A stretch of DNA of 64,000 nt from Holophagales bacterium. GTDB taxonomy: Bacteria > Acidobacteriota > Thermoanaerobaculia > UBA5066. Below, piece after piece: positions 43,080 to 53,000 of this stretch. The DNA lies in the NCBI GenBank assembly GCA_016714815.1, contig JADKBZ010000003.1, forward strand, positions 186,001 through 250,000, given 5' to 3'. Numbering within the stretch: the first letter of the stretch is position 1; each line of letters opens with the position of its first letter. The notes under the pieces are model-generated. The model did not search any database. It saw only the letters and a list, made by a program, of their open reading frames with translations, and had not been told where the DNA came from. A program made the translations under genes and the position numbers.

Positions 43080-43303
43080 GGACGGAACTCCTGCCCGCGG
43101 GACTGGGATCGCCGGGCGGTCCGGCGAAGCGCGGGATCAGGGATTGTACCCCCACCGGCCACCGGTCCGCCGAAAACCGCCAAAGGCCCTCCTGGAGAGT
43201 CAATTCTGAGATCCGATCGCGACATCTTCTCGTATAGTCGGAGGTTAGTGACCCGAGAGAGCCGCGACCCGAACGTCACCGCGGCCGGGCCCGGAGGACG
43301 TCC
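43080..43303. promoter_or_regulatory. Divergent intergenic region between S1-domain and E1 genes
   Basis: 224 bp without a gene, somewhat A+T-rich. On the plus strand TATAGT at 43233-43238 resembles a -10 element about 65 bp before the E1 start, without a clear -35. On the minus strand TTGACT (43203 to 43198) and TACAAT (43148 to 43143) resemble promoter parts but are not properly spaced with each other. It must hold promoters for both directions; exact sites are uncertain. Confidence 0.4.
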
Positions 43304-45394
43304 TTGACCGAATCGCTCCTGATCGCCCCGGAAGTCGCCCCTGCCCTCGCATCCGTCAACCCGACGCGGGATGAGCTTCGAAGGTGGTATTCCCTCATGC
43401 ACCTGGGGCGCGTCCTGGACGACAAGGCCCCGAACTACCTCAAGCAGGGCCTCGGCTGGTCCTACCACGCCCCGTGCGCCGGCCACGACGGTATCCAGGT
43501 GGCCCTCGGGACGATCTTCCGACCCGCGTTCGACTATCTCTTCCCGTACTACCGCGATCTGACGACCTGCCTCTCCGCGGGCGTCACCCCCGAGCAGATC
43601 CTCCTCAACGGCATGTCCAAGGCCTCGGACGTGGCTTCAGGTGGCCGTCACATGTCGAACCACTTCGCCCGGCACGACCTCTACATCTGGAACGTCTCCT
43701 CCTGCGTCGCCAACCACGCGCAGCACGCCGCCGGACTCGGGCGGGCGATCCGGTCGTTCGGGATGAAGAGCCTCGTCTACTGCTCGATGGGCGAGTCGTC
43801 CACCTCCGAGGGGTATTTCTACGAAGCGGTCAACGGCTGCTCCCTCGGCAAGCTCCCGGTCATCTTCGTCATCCAGGACAACGGCTACGGCATCTCGGTC
43901 CCGAAAAGGCAGCAGACGGCGAACCACTACGCCTCGGACAATTTCGCGAGCTTCCCGAACCTCAAGGTCATCCACTGCGACGGCAAGGACGTCCTCGACT
44001 CGGTCCGGGCGCTTCGCGAGGCCGCCGAATTCGCCCAGAGCGGCGCGGGGTGCGTCCTCGTCCACGCCGACTGCGTGAGGATCGGCTCCCACTCCAACTC
44101 CGACCGGCACGAGCTCTACCGCGACGACGAGGAGCTCGCCGCCGCCCGCGCGCTCGACCCGCTCCCCCGCTTCCGCCGCCTCCTGATCGAAGGGGGAGCT
44201 TTCTCCGAGGAGGAGATCCGCGCGATCGAGGAGGAGAACCGGGTGACCTACGAGGCCGCGGCGGACCGGGCCCGGACGGCACCCGACCCCGACCCGAGGT
44301 CGATCCACGACTTCGTCCTGCCCGAGCCCTGGGTCCCCGAGGGTGACGGGCTGGCGAGCGTGCCGAAGACTCCGGCCGTCTCTCCCGACGGCCGGCCGAA
44401 CCGCGAATCGTCGCTCATCCACGCGGTCAACGAGACGATGAAGGACCTCTTCCGCGAGAACCAGGACACCTTCATCTGGGGCCAGGACGTCGCCTCCGGA
44501 GAAAAGGGCGGGATCTTCAACGTCACGAAGGGGATGGAGAAGGAGTTCGGGAGCCACCGCGTCTTCAACGCCCCCATCGCCGAGGACTACATCCTCGGGA
44601 TGGCCGACGGCTTCTCGCGCGTCTGCGACGGCGTGCGGGTCATCGTCGAGGGGGCCGAGTTCGCCGACTACTTCTGGCCGGCGGCCGAGCAGATGGTCGA
44701 GATGTCTCACGAGTACTGGAGGACGAACGGCCAGTTCGTCCCGAACGTCACCGTGCGCCTCGCCTCGGGCGGCTACATCGGCGGCGGCCTCTACCACTCG
44801 CAGAACATCGAAGGGTGGCTCACGACCCTTCCCGGGATCCGCATCGTCGTCCCGGCCTTCGCCGACGACGCCGCCGGCCTCCTCCGGACGGCCGTCCGCT
44901 CGCGCGGGATCACCCTCTACCTGGAGCCGAAGTTCCTCTACAACTCGGCCCTCTCGAAGACCTTCGTCCCCGACGGGTTCGCGGTGCCGTTCGGGAAGGC
45001 GCGCCTCAGGCGGCCCGGGAAGGACCTGACGGTCCTCGCGTACGGGACCCCCGTCCACTGGGCGCTCGAGGCCGCCGCGACGCTCGCGAAGGAGGGCAAG
45101 GAGGCCGAGGTGATCGACCTTCGCTCCCTCGCCCCGCTCGACTTCGACGCCATCGCCGCCTCGGTGAAGAAGACGTCCCGGGTCCTCATCGTCCACGAGG
45201 ACAAGGTGAAGGGGGGCTTCGGAGGAGAGCTCTCGGCCCAGGTGACGAGCGAGCTCTTCGAGTACCTCGACGCGCCGGTCGAGCGGGTCGGCTCGCCCTT
45301 CACGCCCGTCGGATTCAACCGGATCCTCGAGCGGGCGATCCTGCCGAGCACCGAGACCGTCCTCGCGGCCGCCAGGAAGCTCCTCGCCTACTGA
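43304..45394 (+). CDS. 2-oxoacid dehydrogenase E1, fused alpha and beta subunits
   Basis: 696-residue thiamine-diphosphate enzyme, E1 of a branched-chain 2-oxoacid (or pyruvate-type) dehydrogenase. Alpha part about residues 1-340 with the ThDP motif region GESSTSEGYFYEAVNG to IQDNGYGIS; beta part from about 365 with ESSLIHAVNETMKDL, FNAPIAEDYILGMADG, EGAEFADYFWPA and HEDKVKGGFGGELSAQV. The two subunits are usually separate genes. TTG start at 43304 with GGAGG six bases upstream. E2 and E3 are not in the window. Oxidises branched 2-oxoacids to acyl-CoA with its partners, which may relate to the Liv importer 10 kb away, but this is only suggestive. Confidence 0.85.
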   Translation: MTESLLIAPEVAPALASVNPTRDELRRWYSLMHLGRVLDDKAPNYLKQGLGWSYHAPCAGHDGIQVALGTIFRPAFDYLFPYYRDLTTCLSAGVTPEQILLNGMSKASDVASGGRHMSNHFARHDLYIWNVSSCVANHAQHAAGLGRAIRSFGMKSLVYCSMGESSTSEGYFYEAVNGCSLGKLPVIFVIQDNGYGISVPKRQQTANHYASDNFASFPNLKVIHCDGKDVLDSVRALREAAEFAQSGAGCVLVHADCVRIGSHSNSDRHELYRDDEELAAARALDPLPRFRRLLIEGGAFSEEEIRAIEEENRVTYEAAADRARTAPDPDPRSIHDFVLPEPWVPEGDGLASVPKTPAVSPDGRPNRESSLIHAVNETMKDLFRENQDTFIWGQDVASGEKGGIFNVTKGMEKEFGSHRVFNAPIAEDYILGMADGFSRVCDGVRVIVEGAEFADYFWPAAEQMVEMSHEYWRTNGQFVPNVTVRLASGGYIGGGLYHSQNIEGWLTTLPGIRIVVPAFADDAAGLLRTAVRSRGITLYLEPKFLYNSALSKTFVPDGFAVPFGKARLRRPGKDLTVLAYGTPVHWALEAAATLAKEGKEAEVIDLRSLAPLDFDAIAASVKKTSRVLIVHEDKVKGGFGGELSAQVTSELFEYLDAPVERVGSPFTPVGFNRILERAILPSTETVLAAARKLLAY

Positions 45395-45417
45395 CGATTC
45401 CGGGCCGCGGGGCCCTC

Positions 45418-45446
45418 GCGGCCGGCTTCCTCCGGAGGCCGGCCGC
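45418..45446 (+). terminator. Probable terminator after E1 gene
   Basis: 13-bp GC-rich stem (45418-45430 with 45434-45446, one G-T pair) and TCC loop, 23 bp after the E1 stop; followed by TCTATCATT rather than a clean T run. It ends 15 bp before the next ATG. Confidence 0.45.
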
Positions 45447-45461
45447 TCTATCATTCAGCCG

Positions 45462-48400
45462 ATGCTCCTCGGGAAAAAGGGCTCGTCCGGACAATTCGCC
45501 TGCGGCGTCCGGGGACGTGTCGGGAGCGCGTGGACCGCGGCGCTCCTCGTCCTCCTGACCCCGGGCCCCGCGGCCCTCGCGCTCGACCCGGCCCGCCCCA
45601 TCGCCCACGCGACCCTCGACAGCTGGGAATCGGGGCAGGGGCTCCCGCAGAACACCGTCCAGGCGATCGCCCAGACTCCCGACGGCTACCTCTGGATCGG
45701 GACACAGGAAGGCCTCGTCCGCTTCGACGGCGCCCGGTTCACTCTCTTCGACAGCCGGACGGTCGCCGACTTCGCCTCCGATTCCGTCCTCGCCCTCCTC
45801 GCCGACCAGGACGGCACGCTCTGGATCGGCACGAACGGCGGGGGCCTCCTCAGCATGAAGGGAGGGCGCTTCGCGTCTCTCGGCCCCCGCGAAGGCCTCG
45901 CGGGCCGGAAGGTCCAGGCGCTCGCGCGCGACGGGCGCGGAGTGCTGTGGGTCGGAACGGAGGACGAGGGACTCTTCCGGCTCGAAGGGCCGGGCTTCCG
46001 GAGAGTCGATACGCCCGGCGGAGCCGCCCGCTTCCTGGTTCGGACGCTCTGCGTCGATCGGGCGGGCGTCGTCTGGGCCGGATCGACCGCGGACGGGGTC
46101 GTTCGCCTGGAAGAAGCGGGCGCCCGGACCTTCACGACCCGCGAAGGCCTCCCGAACGACTCCGTCGTCGCCCTCGCCCCGCACCCCGGCGGAGGCGTCT
46201 GGGCCGGCACCGCCGGGGGAGGACTCGCGCGGATCGTGGACGGCCGCGTCTCGGCCGACGAAGCGCCCCGCCTTCCGACGAACCAGGTATCGGCGCTCCT
46301 CGTCGATCGGGAGGGGAGCCTCTGGGTCGGGACGTGGGGCCGGGGCGTCTGCCGGGTTTCCGGCCGGGACGTCGCCTGCCGGTCGGCGTCGTCGGGAGAC
46401 CTCCCGGCCGACCACATCTGGAGCCTCTTCGAGGACCACGAGGGAAGTGTCTGGATCGGCACCTGGACCGAGGGGCTTCTGCGCCTCCGCCACGGCCTCT
46501 TCGTCGGCCTCGGGAAAAGGGAAGGGCTCGCGGGCGAGAACGTCCGCGCCGTCGCCCAGGACGCCTCGGGAGCGGTCTGGGCCACCGTCGCCAGCGGCGG
46601 CCTCAGCCGGATCACCGGTGAGACGATCCGGGTTTTCGGGACGGGCGACGGACTCCCGTCCGACCAGACCTCGGCTCTCCTTCCCGCCCGGGACGGGCGC
46701 CTCTGGGTCGGCACCTACACCGACGGTCTCGTCGCCGGACGCGGCGGCGTCTTCCAGCGCGTCCCGTTGCCGCCGCCGGCCCACGCCTCCCGCGACGTCC
46801 GGGCGCTGGCCGAGGACGAGGACGGGTCGATCTGGGTCGGACTCCTTCCGGGAGGCGTCATCCGGCTTCGCGAGGGGCTCGCCCGGCGCTTCGGAATCGT
46901 GGACGGCCTCCCGTCCGACCGGCTTCTCTGCCTCCTGCCTGCCCGCGGCGGAGGCGTCTGGGCGGGAACGACGGGCGGGCTCGCACGCTTCGAGGGAGAC
47001 CGCTTCCGTGCCTACACCCGGCGCGACGGGCTTCCCGACGACCGCGTCCAGTCGCTCCTCTTCGACGACGAAGGGACTCTCTGGATCGGAACGGCCGGCG
47101 GGCTGGCCCGCCTGCGCGACGGGAAGCTCGCCGGCGTCGGGACGAGGGACGGGCTCTTCGACGGACTCGTGAAGAGCATCCTCCTCTACGACGGCTGGCT
47201 CTTCATGAGCTCGAACCACGGCGTCTTCCGCGCGCGCCGGGCGGACGTGTCGGCGACGATGGACGGTCAGCGGCGGGGCTTTTCGTCCGAGCACTTCGGG
47301 CTCGCCGACGGGATGCGGAGCGAGGCCTGCTCGGGGGGGACCCAGCCGGCCGCGATGCGAGCCTCCGACGGCAGGATCTGGGTCGCGACGACGCGTGGCC
47401 TCGCGATTCTCGACCCGGCGAAGCTGGAGCGGCCCCCGCCCTTCCTCGCCCTCCGCATAGAAGGAGTCTTGTCCGACGGCGCCCCCGTCGAGCCGGGTGA
47501 GACCGTCGTCATCCCCCCGGGATCTTCTCGCCTGGAGATCCGATACACCGGGATCAGCCTCGTAGCGCCAGCCGACGTCCGATTCCGGTTCCGGCTCGAG
47601 GGGGTCGACCCGGCGTGGGTGGACGCGGGGCGCGAGCGTTCCGCCAGCTACACGAACCTCTCGCCCGGGAGCTACGTCTTCGAGGTGGCGGCCAGACGCG
47701 GAAGCGCCACCTGGACGACGGGAGCGAAGACGACGATCCGGATCCAGCCGGCCCTCGCTCAGAAGGCCTGGTTCCGTGCGGCGGTCGCCACCGGCGCGCT
47801 CGCGCTCCTGGCGGCGGCACTCTTCCGCCGCAGCCGCAAGCAGCGCCGTCGGCACGAGGTCCTCGAAGAGCTCGTGACGGCCCGGACCTCCGAGCTGGAA
47901 GCGGCCACCCGGGAAGCCGAGGACGCCAACAGGGCCAAGAGCGCCTTCCTCGCCACGATGAGCCACGAGATCCGGACGCCGATGAACGGCGTCATCGGGA
48001 TGACGAGCCTCCTCCTCGGCACTCCCCTGACCCGGGAGCAGCGCCAGTTCGCCGACACGATCCGGCAGAGCGGAGAGACGCTCCTGCGCCTCATCGACGA
48101 CATCCTCGACTTCTCGAAGATCGAAGCGGGGAAGATGGGCCTGGAGCGGCGCCCGTTCGAGGTTCGCGCGTGCCTCGAAACGGCCGTCGACGTCCTGGCC
48201 CAGCGAGCCGAGGAGAAGCGCCTCGAGCTGACGCTCGACGTGGACGACGGCGTGCCGGTCGCTCTCCTGGGCGACGTGACCCGGGTGAAGCAGGTCGTCA
48301 TGAACCTCGTCGGAAACGCTGTGAAGTTCACCGACGCCGGAGAGGTCGCCGTGACCGTCACCTCGCATCCCGAGGGGGCCGTCGCGACCGGGGCCCCGGT

Positions 48401-49937
48401 CGAGCTCGCGGTCACCGTCCGCGACACGGGGATCGGCATCCCGCCCGAGCGGGCGGCGTCGCTCTTCGAGTCGTTCCGACAGGGCGACAGCTCCACCACC
48501 CGCCGCTTCGGCGGGACGGGGCTCGGGCTCGCCATCTCGCGCCGGCTCGCCGAGCTGATGGGAGGGGGCATCTCCTTCGAGAGCTCGCCCGGCAAGGGCT
48601 CGACCTTCCGGTTCGTCGCGCGGCTGGAGGCGGCCCTCCCCCTTTCGGCGTCCTTCATCCCGCCGCGACGAACCGCCTTCCAGGGCCGACGCGCTCTCGT
48701 CGTGGAGCACGGCACCACGAGCCGACTGCTCCTGGCGCGCCTCCTGACCCGCTGGGGCTTCTCCGTCACGGCCTGCTCCTCGCTCCCCGAGGCGCCCCGG
48801 GACGGCGGCCGCTTCGACCTCGCGATCGTCGACCGGGACCTCCCGGGCGGAGACGGCCCCCCGGCGGCCGCCCGTCTCGGAGCGGCCGGTGTGCCTCCGT
48901 GTCCCGTCGTCCTCCTGGTGCCTCTCGGGGCCGCCGAGACGGACGAGAAGGAAGAAGGGTTCGCTGCCCGGGTCGCCCGGCCCGTCAAGCCGGCGGCGCT
49001 CTACGAGGTCGTCGCCGCGCTCCTCGGCGGACACCGGCCGGCGGCCCGGAGGGAGTCGTCGATCCGGCCGAGGTTCGACGCCGCGATGGGCTCCCGCCTC
49101 CCCCTCCGGATCCTCCTCGCCGAGGACAACCCGACGAACCGCGAGCTGGCGCTCCTGATGCTGGAGCGCCTCGGCTACGCCGCCGACGTCGCCGCGAACG
49201 GAGCCGAGGCCGTCGACGCCGTCCGGCAGACCGTGTACGACCTCGTCCTGATGGACATCCAGATGCCCGAGCTGGACGGGATCGAGGCGACCCGCCGGAT
49301 TCGCATCGAGCTCGGCAGCGCGGGTCCCCGCATCGCGGCGATGACCGCCCACGCTCTTCCCGGAGACCGCGAGGCGTGCCTGGCGGCCGGGATGGACGAC
49401 TACCTCGTCAAGCCGATCGGCATCTCCGACCTCGTCTCCGCTCTCGAGCGCGCGGCCTCGGCCCTCGACCCCCAGGTCGACGGGGGCGAGCCGGCGCCGG
49501 CCGAGGCAGAAGACCTCTCCCTCGAGAAGGGACCGCTTCCGACGCCTCCCGGGCTCGACGCGAAGGCGTGGGCCCGGCTCAACGCCTCCCTCGGCGCCCG
49601 GGCGGCTCACCTCCTCCCGGGGATCGTCCGCTCCTTCTCCCACGAATCGGAGGGGCTTCTGGCGTCCGCGCGGGCGGCCCTCGCGACGGAGCGCGCCGAC
49701 GAGCTCCATCGCGCCGTCCACACCCTCAAGTCGACGAGCGCCAGCTTCGGAGCGCTCGAGCTCTCGGCCCTCTGCCGGGAGGCGGAATCGAGGGCCAAGG
49801 AGAACGAGACGACGACGCTCGGCCCTCTCCTCGACGAGATCGGAACGGAGCTCGCGCGCGTGAGGGCCGCCCTCGAGACGCTCCCCCCGAGCGCCCCCGG
49901 CGATCCCTCGGGGCCTCCTTCGCGATCCGAGTTCTGA
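45462..49937 (+). CDS. Hybrid histidine kinase with beta-propeller sensor, two receivers and Hpt
   Basis: 1491 residues. N-terminal signal/TM helix (about 24-40), then repeated two-component propeller units with the motif LWIGT (for example YLWIGTQEGLVRFDG, LWVGTYTDGL) forming two periplasmic propellers to about 680; a Y_Y_Y domain (RFRLEGVDPAWVDAG) to 755; TM about 765-785; HisKA with phospho-His in MSHEIRTPMNGVIGM (about 833); HATPase with VMNLVGNAVKFTD, DTGIGIP and GTGLGLAISRRL; receiver 1 (about 1075-1187), whose acidic pair is replaced (LVVEHGTTSR) but keeps Asp in IVDRDLPGGDG; receiver 2 (1215-1330), canonical; Hpt with His in HRAVHTLKSTS (about 1417). There is no DNA-binding output, so the phosphorelay must pass to another protein. 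Confidence 0.9.
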   Translation: MLLGKKGSSGQFACGVRGRVGSAWTAALLVLLTPGPAALALDPARPIAHATLDSWESGQGLPQNTVQAIAQTPDGYLWIGTQEGLVRFDGARFTLFDSRTVADFASDSVLALLADQDGTLWIGTNGGGLLSMKGGRFASLGPREGLAGRKVQALARDGRGVLWVGTEDEGLFRLEGPGFRRVDTPGGAARFLVRTLCVDRAGVVWAGSTADGVVRLEEAGARTFTTREGLPNDSVVALAPHPGGGVWAGTAGGGLARIVDGRVSADEAPRLPTNQVSALLVDREGSLWVGTWGRGVCRVSGRDVACRSASSGDLPADHIWSLFEDHEGSVWIGTWTEGLLRLRHGLFVGLGKREGLAGENVRAVAQDASGAVWATVASGGLSRITGETIRVFGTGDGLPSDQTSALLPARDGRLWVGTYTDGLVAGRGGVFQRVPLPPPAHASRDVRALAEDEDGSIWVGLLPGGVIRLREGLARRFGIVDGLPSDRLLCLLPARGGGVWAGTTGGLARFEGDRFRAYTRRDGLPDDRVQSLLFDDEGTLWIGTAGGLARLRDGKLAGVGTRDGLFDGLVKSILLYDGWLFMSSNHGVFRARRADVSATMDGQRRGFSSEHFGLADGMRSEACSGGTQPAAMRASDGRIWVATTRGLAILDPAKLERPPPFLALRIEGVLSDGAPVEPGETVVIPPGSSRLEIRYTGISLVAPADVRFRFRLEGVDPAWVDAGRERSASYTNLSPGSYVFEVAARRGSATWTTGAKTTIRIQPALAQKAWFRAAVATGALALLAAALFRRSRKQRRRHEVLEELVTARTSELEAATREAEDANRAKSAFLATMSHEIRTPMNGVIGMTSLLLGTPLTREQRQFADTIRQSGETLLRLIDDILDFSKIEAGKMGLERRPFEVRACLETAVDVLAQRAEEKRLELTLDVDDGVPVALLGDVTRVKQVVMNLVGNAVKFTDAGEVAVTVTSHPEGAVATGAPVELAVTVRDTGIGIPPERAASLFESFRQGDSSTTRRFGGTGLGLAISRRLAELMGGGISFESSPGKGSTFRFVARLEAALPLSASFIPPRRTAFQGRRALVVEHGTTSRLLLARLLTRWGFSVTACSSLPEAPRDGGRFDLAIVDRDLPGGDGPPAAARLGAAGVPPCPVVLLVPLGAAETDEKEEGFAARVARPVKPAALYEVVAALLGGHRPAARRESSIRPRFDAAMGSRLPLRILLAEDNPTNRELALLMLERLGYAADVAANGAEAVDAVRQTVYDLVLMDIQMPELDGIEATRRIRIELGSAGPRIAAMTAHALPGDREACLAAGMDDYLVKPIGISDLVSALERAASALDPQVDGGEPAPAEAEDLSLEKGPLPTPPGLDAKAWARLNASLGARAAHLLPGIVRSFSHESEGLLASARAALATERADELHRAVHTLKSTSASFGALELSALCREAESRAKENETTTLGPLLDEIGTELARVRAALETLPPSAPGDPSGPPSRSEF

Positions 49938-50003
49938 TCGTCCCGCCGCGCCGACCCGTTCCGCCTCGAGCCCGGTGCCTTCGTCAATCCGGGCCGGCCG
50001 CTC

Positions 50004-53000
50004 CTACTTCTTCGCCCCGGGAATCAGGAGCGTCTTCTGGGCGTAGGCGGCGATCCCGGAGCGGCCGTCCCTGACGGCGATGGAGATCACCTGCCGGCCC
50101 CGGCGCATCCGGAGGAGCGCGTCGTGAACGACCTCGCCCTCCTTCTCGAGAGCTTCCTCCTGCCGGACGAGGTCGGAGACGCGCCCCTCCTCGTCGCGGA
50201 CCTGGAAGTAGAAGACGGCGCTCCCGCGGACTCCCGCCCCTTCCGGCAGCAGGACGAGCCGGGTCGCGGGAATCCGCACCCTCACCGGCACGACGACCTG
50301 CTCCCCTTTCGGCTGCGGCTCGCCGATCTCGACGGCGAAGCCGAACGGGTTCTCGTTCCGGCCGAAGAAGAGCGCCGCGGCGACGCCCTCGGCGACGCGG
50401 GTGTCGGCGCTCCTCCGGCGGAGTGATCGCTGCGTGCGGGCCGTCAGCCCCGGGGCGTTCATCCGCACCTCGATCCGGTGGGTCGAGTCCCCGTCGGTCC
50501 TCGGGCTCTCGTAGCCGATCGAGTAGTACGACGTCAGCTCCTCCGAGATCTCCCCGAGCGGATCGGAGACCCGGCTCCGGTTCAGGATCGCCGTTCCCCC
50601 CGTTTCCTCGGCGAGGTACGACAGCATCGACTGGAGGTTGACGCGCGTGGCGAGCGGGTCGAGGTTTCCCCTCGGCCCGATCGGCGTCTCCGCGCTCCTC
50701 CCGAACCCTTCCTCCGCGAGCCCGGTCGCGTCGAGCATGTGGAGCGCCACCCGGGAGGCGCTGGCCGAACGGGAGAGCTTCTTGAAGCGGGCCGAGAAGT
50801 CCTCGGCGAATCCCACCGGGCTCGGTCCCACTCCCCTTCCGCCGCCCGAGAACGACCGGAGGTACTGGTAGGCGTCCGCGCCGGGCGCCACCGGCAGCCC
50901 GTCGGAAACGTGAAGGAGGACCTTCCGCCCCTCCAGGGCCGAGAGCTGCGCCAGCGTCGTCTCGAGCGACTGGAGCGAGTTGCCGAGGTCGAGCGCCGCC
51001 TCCCCGGCGTAGGCGCGCGCGTGCGCCTCCGCCGCCTGGGGCCTGCGATCCCGCATCGCCTGGTCGATCGCCTGGTAGACCGCCCGTCGGGACGCCTCGG
51101 CCCGCTGCCCGGAGGAGTTGTCCGTCTCCAGCTCCGAGACGGCACGGTCGAGAAGGGCGGCGTCGGTCGTGAACTTCTGGAGGATGCGGGGCGACCGGTC
51201 GGACTCGAGGACGAGGACCGGCACTCCCGCCTCGGCGCTCCGGCGGAGGAAGGCGCGCGTCTCGTCGAGGACCCTCTTGCGGCTCTGCGTCGAGATGTGG
51301 AGGTTGTCGACGAAGAGGACGAGGTAGGTCGCGGGTCTGGCGGCTTGCGGAGCCGTCGTCGCCGGGACGGTCGCGCCGGGCGGCTCGGACGGCTCGAGCG
51401 GCGCCTCGGGCGCCGGGGCCGCGGCCGCCGCGGCGGAGGGCGGCTCGACCGCGCCGGCCTCGCTGAAGTTCGTGATCGTCCGGACGACGGGGGTCTTCGG
51501 CGCCGTCGGCGCCTCCGCCACGATCCGCGCGAGGAGCGCCTCGTCGTCCGGGAGGAGCCCCGACTTCGGAAGCCGCTCCGTCATCTCGGCCCAGCTCCGG
51601 TCGATCGCGAACGTCTTCCGGAAGAGCGGCAGCGCCTCGTCGACCTTCCCCATCCCGACGAGCGAGACCGCCGTCCAGTAGGTCATCTCGGCGTTCCCGG
51701 GGACGATCGCCTGCGCGGCGGAATAGGCCTTCAGCGCTCCGGCGTCGTCCTTCTTCTCGACGGCGAGGTCCCCCTCGTTCATCAGGTTGTAGGCCCTCGC
51801 GAGCGTCACGAGCCGGCGCAGCTCGGGGAGCGGCGCCGGGCTGTCTTCCACCCGCAGGTCGAAGACCCGGTCCTGCCAGGGCCGGCCGGTCGGCGTCCCG
51901 CTCACGACGATGAGCGCGGCTGACTGCTTTCCGCGAATGTCCCCGCCGGCGGCCTCCGCCGCGTCGAGCGCGGCGAGCATCCGCTCGGCGAGGTCTCCCT
52001 TCGACGCCTCGAACGCCTTCGCCATCGCGGGCCAGACGGTGGCGTTTCGCATCATGTTCGACTGAACGGAGTAGTCCTTGCCGACGTGGTGCCCCGCCGC
52101 CTCGACGCAGCGGGCCCCCGTGTGCGCGGCCACCTGCCCCGCAGCGTCGATCATCGCCACCTGGCGCACCTCGCGCCCCGCGTCGGCGGCGAGGAGCCCC
52201 CGCAGCGCGTCGGGGGCGCTTCGCCCCGCCTTCAGGAGAGAGAGACCGAGCGGGCCGTACGTCGCGTCGACGAACGACTGGGTCGCGATGGCACCGACGC
52301 CCGCCTCCGCCCACGGAACGAGCGCTCCGACCGAGAACCAGTGCGACTGGACCGCGACGCCGAGCTGCCCCGTCGCCGGGTCGCGCGCCACGATCGAATA
52401 GGTGTGGACCGGTCGCGACGGAACGGGGATCGAGGCGGGGAGGTCGGGGACGCCGAGCTCGGACAGGACGAACGCCTGGTCGAAAGCCGTCTCCTTCAGC
52501 CGGTCGTATCGCCCCGACGACCCGCCGTGCCCTCCCGCCATGTTCGTCTTCAGGAGGAGCGGGTGCGCGTCGGTCTTCAGCGTCCGGAGCTTCGCAACGT
52601 ACTTCGCCGGCTCCCAGTACATGACCTGGCTGTCATTGAACGAGGTCTTCACGAGGATCGACGGGTAGGCCCCCTTCTTGAGGTTGTCGTAGGGGCTGTA
52701 CGACTTCATGTAGAGGAACTCGTCCCTTGCCTTCGGGTTCCCCCACTCCTCGAACTCGCCGACCGTGAGCGGGAGCGTCTCGTCGAGCATCGTGTTCAGG
52801 ACGTCGACGAACGGCACGTGGAGGATCGCCGCCCGGAAGAGGTCCGGCCTGAGGTTCACGACGGCCCCGATCAGGAGGCCGCCCGCGCTCCCCCCCTGGA
52901 TCGCGATCCGCTCCTTCGAGGCGATCTTCGCTGCGACGAGCGCCTCGGCCGAGGAGACGAAGTCGGTGAAGGTGTTCTTCTTCGACATCATCCGGCCCGC

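Noticed and set aside
45315..49721. A 1468-codon antisense frame opposite the hybrid kinase
   Set aside because: Composition is typical of high-G+C antisense frames (Glu/Arg/Gly/Pro-rich) and it has no motif, while the plus strand encodes a complete multidomain kinase.
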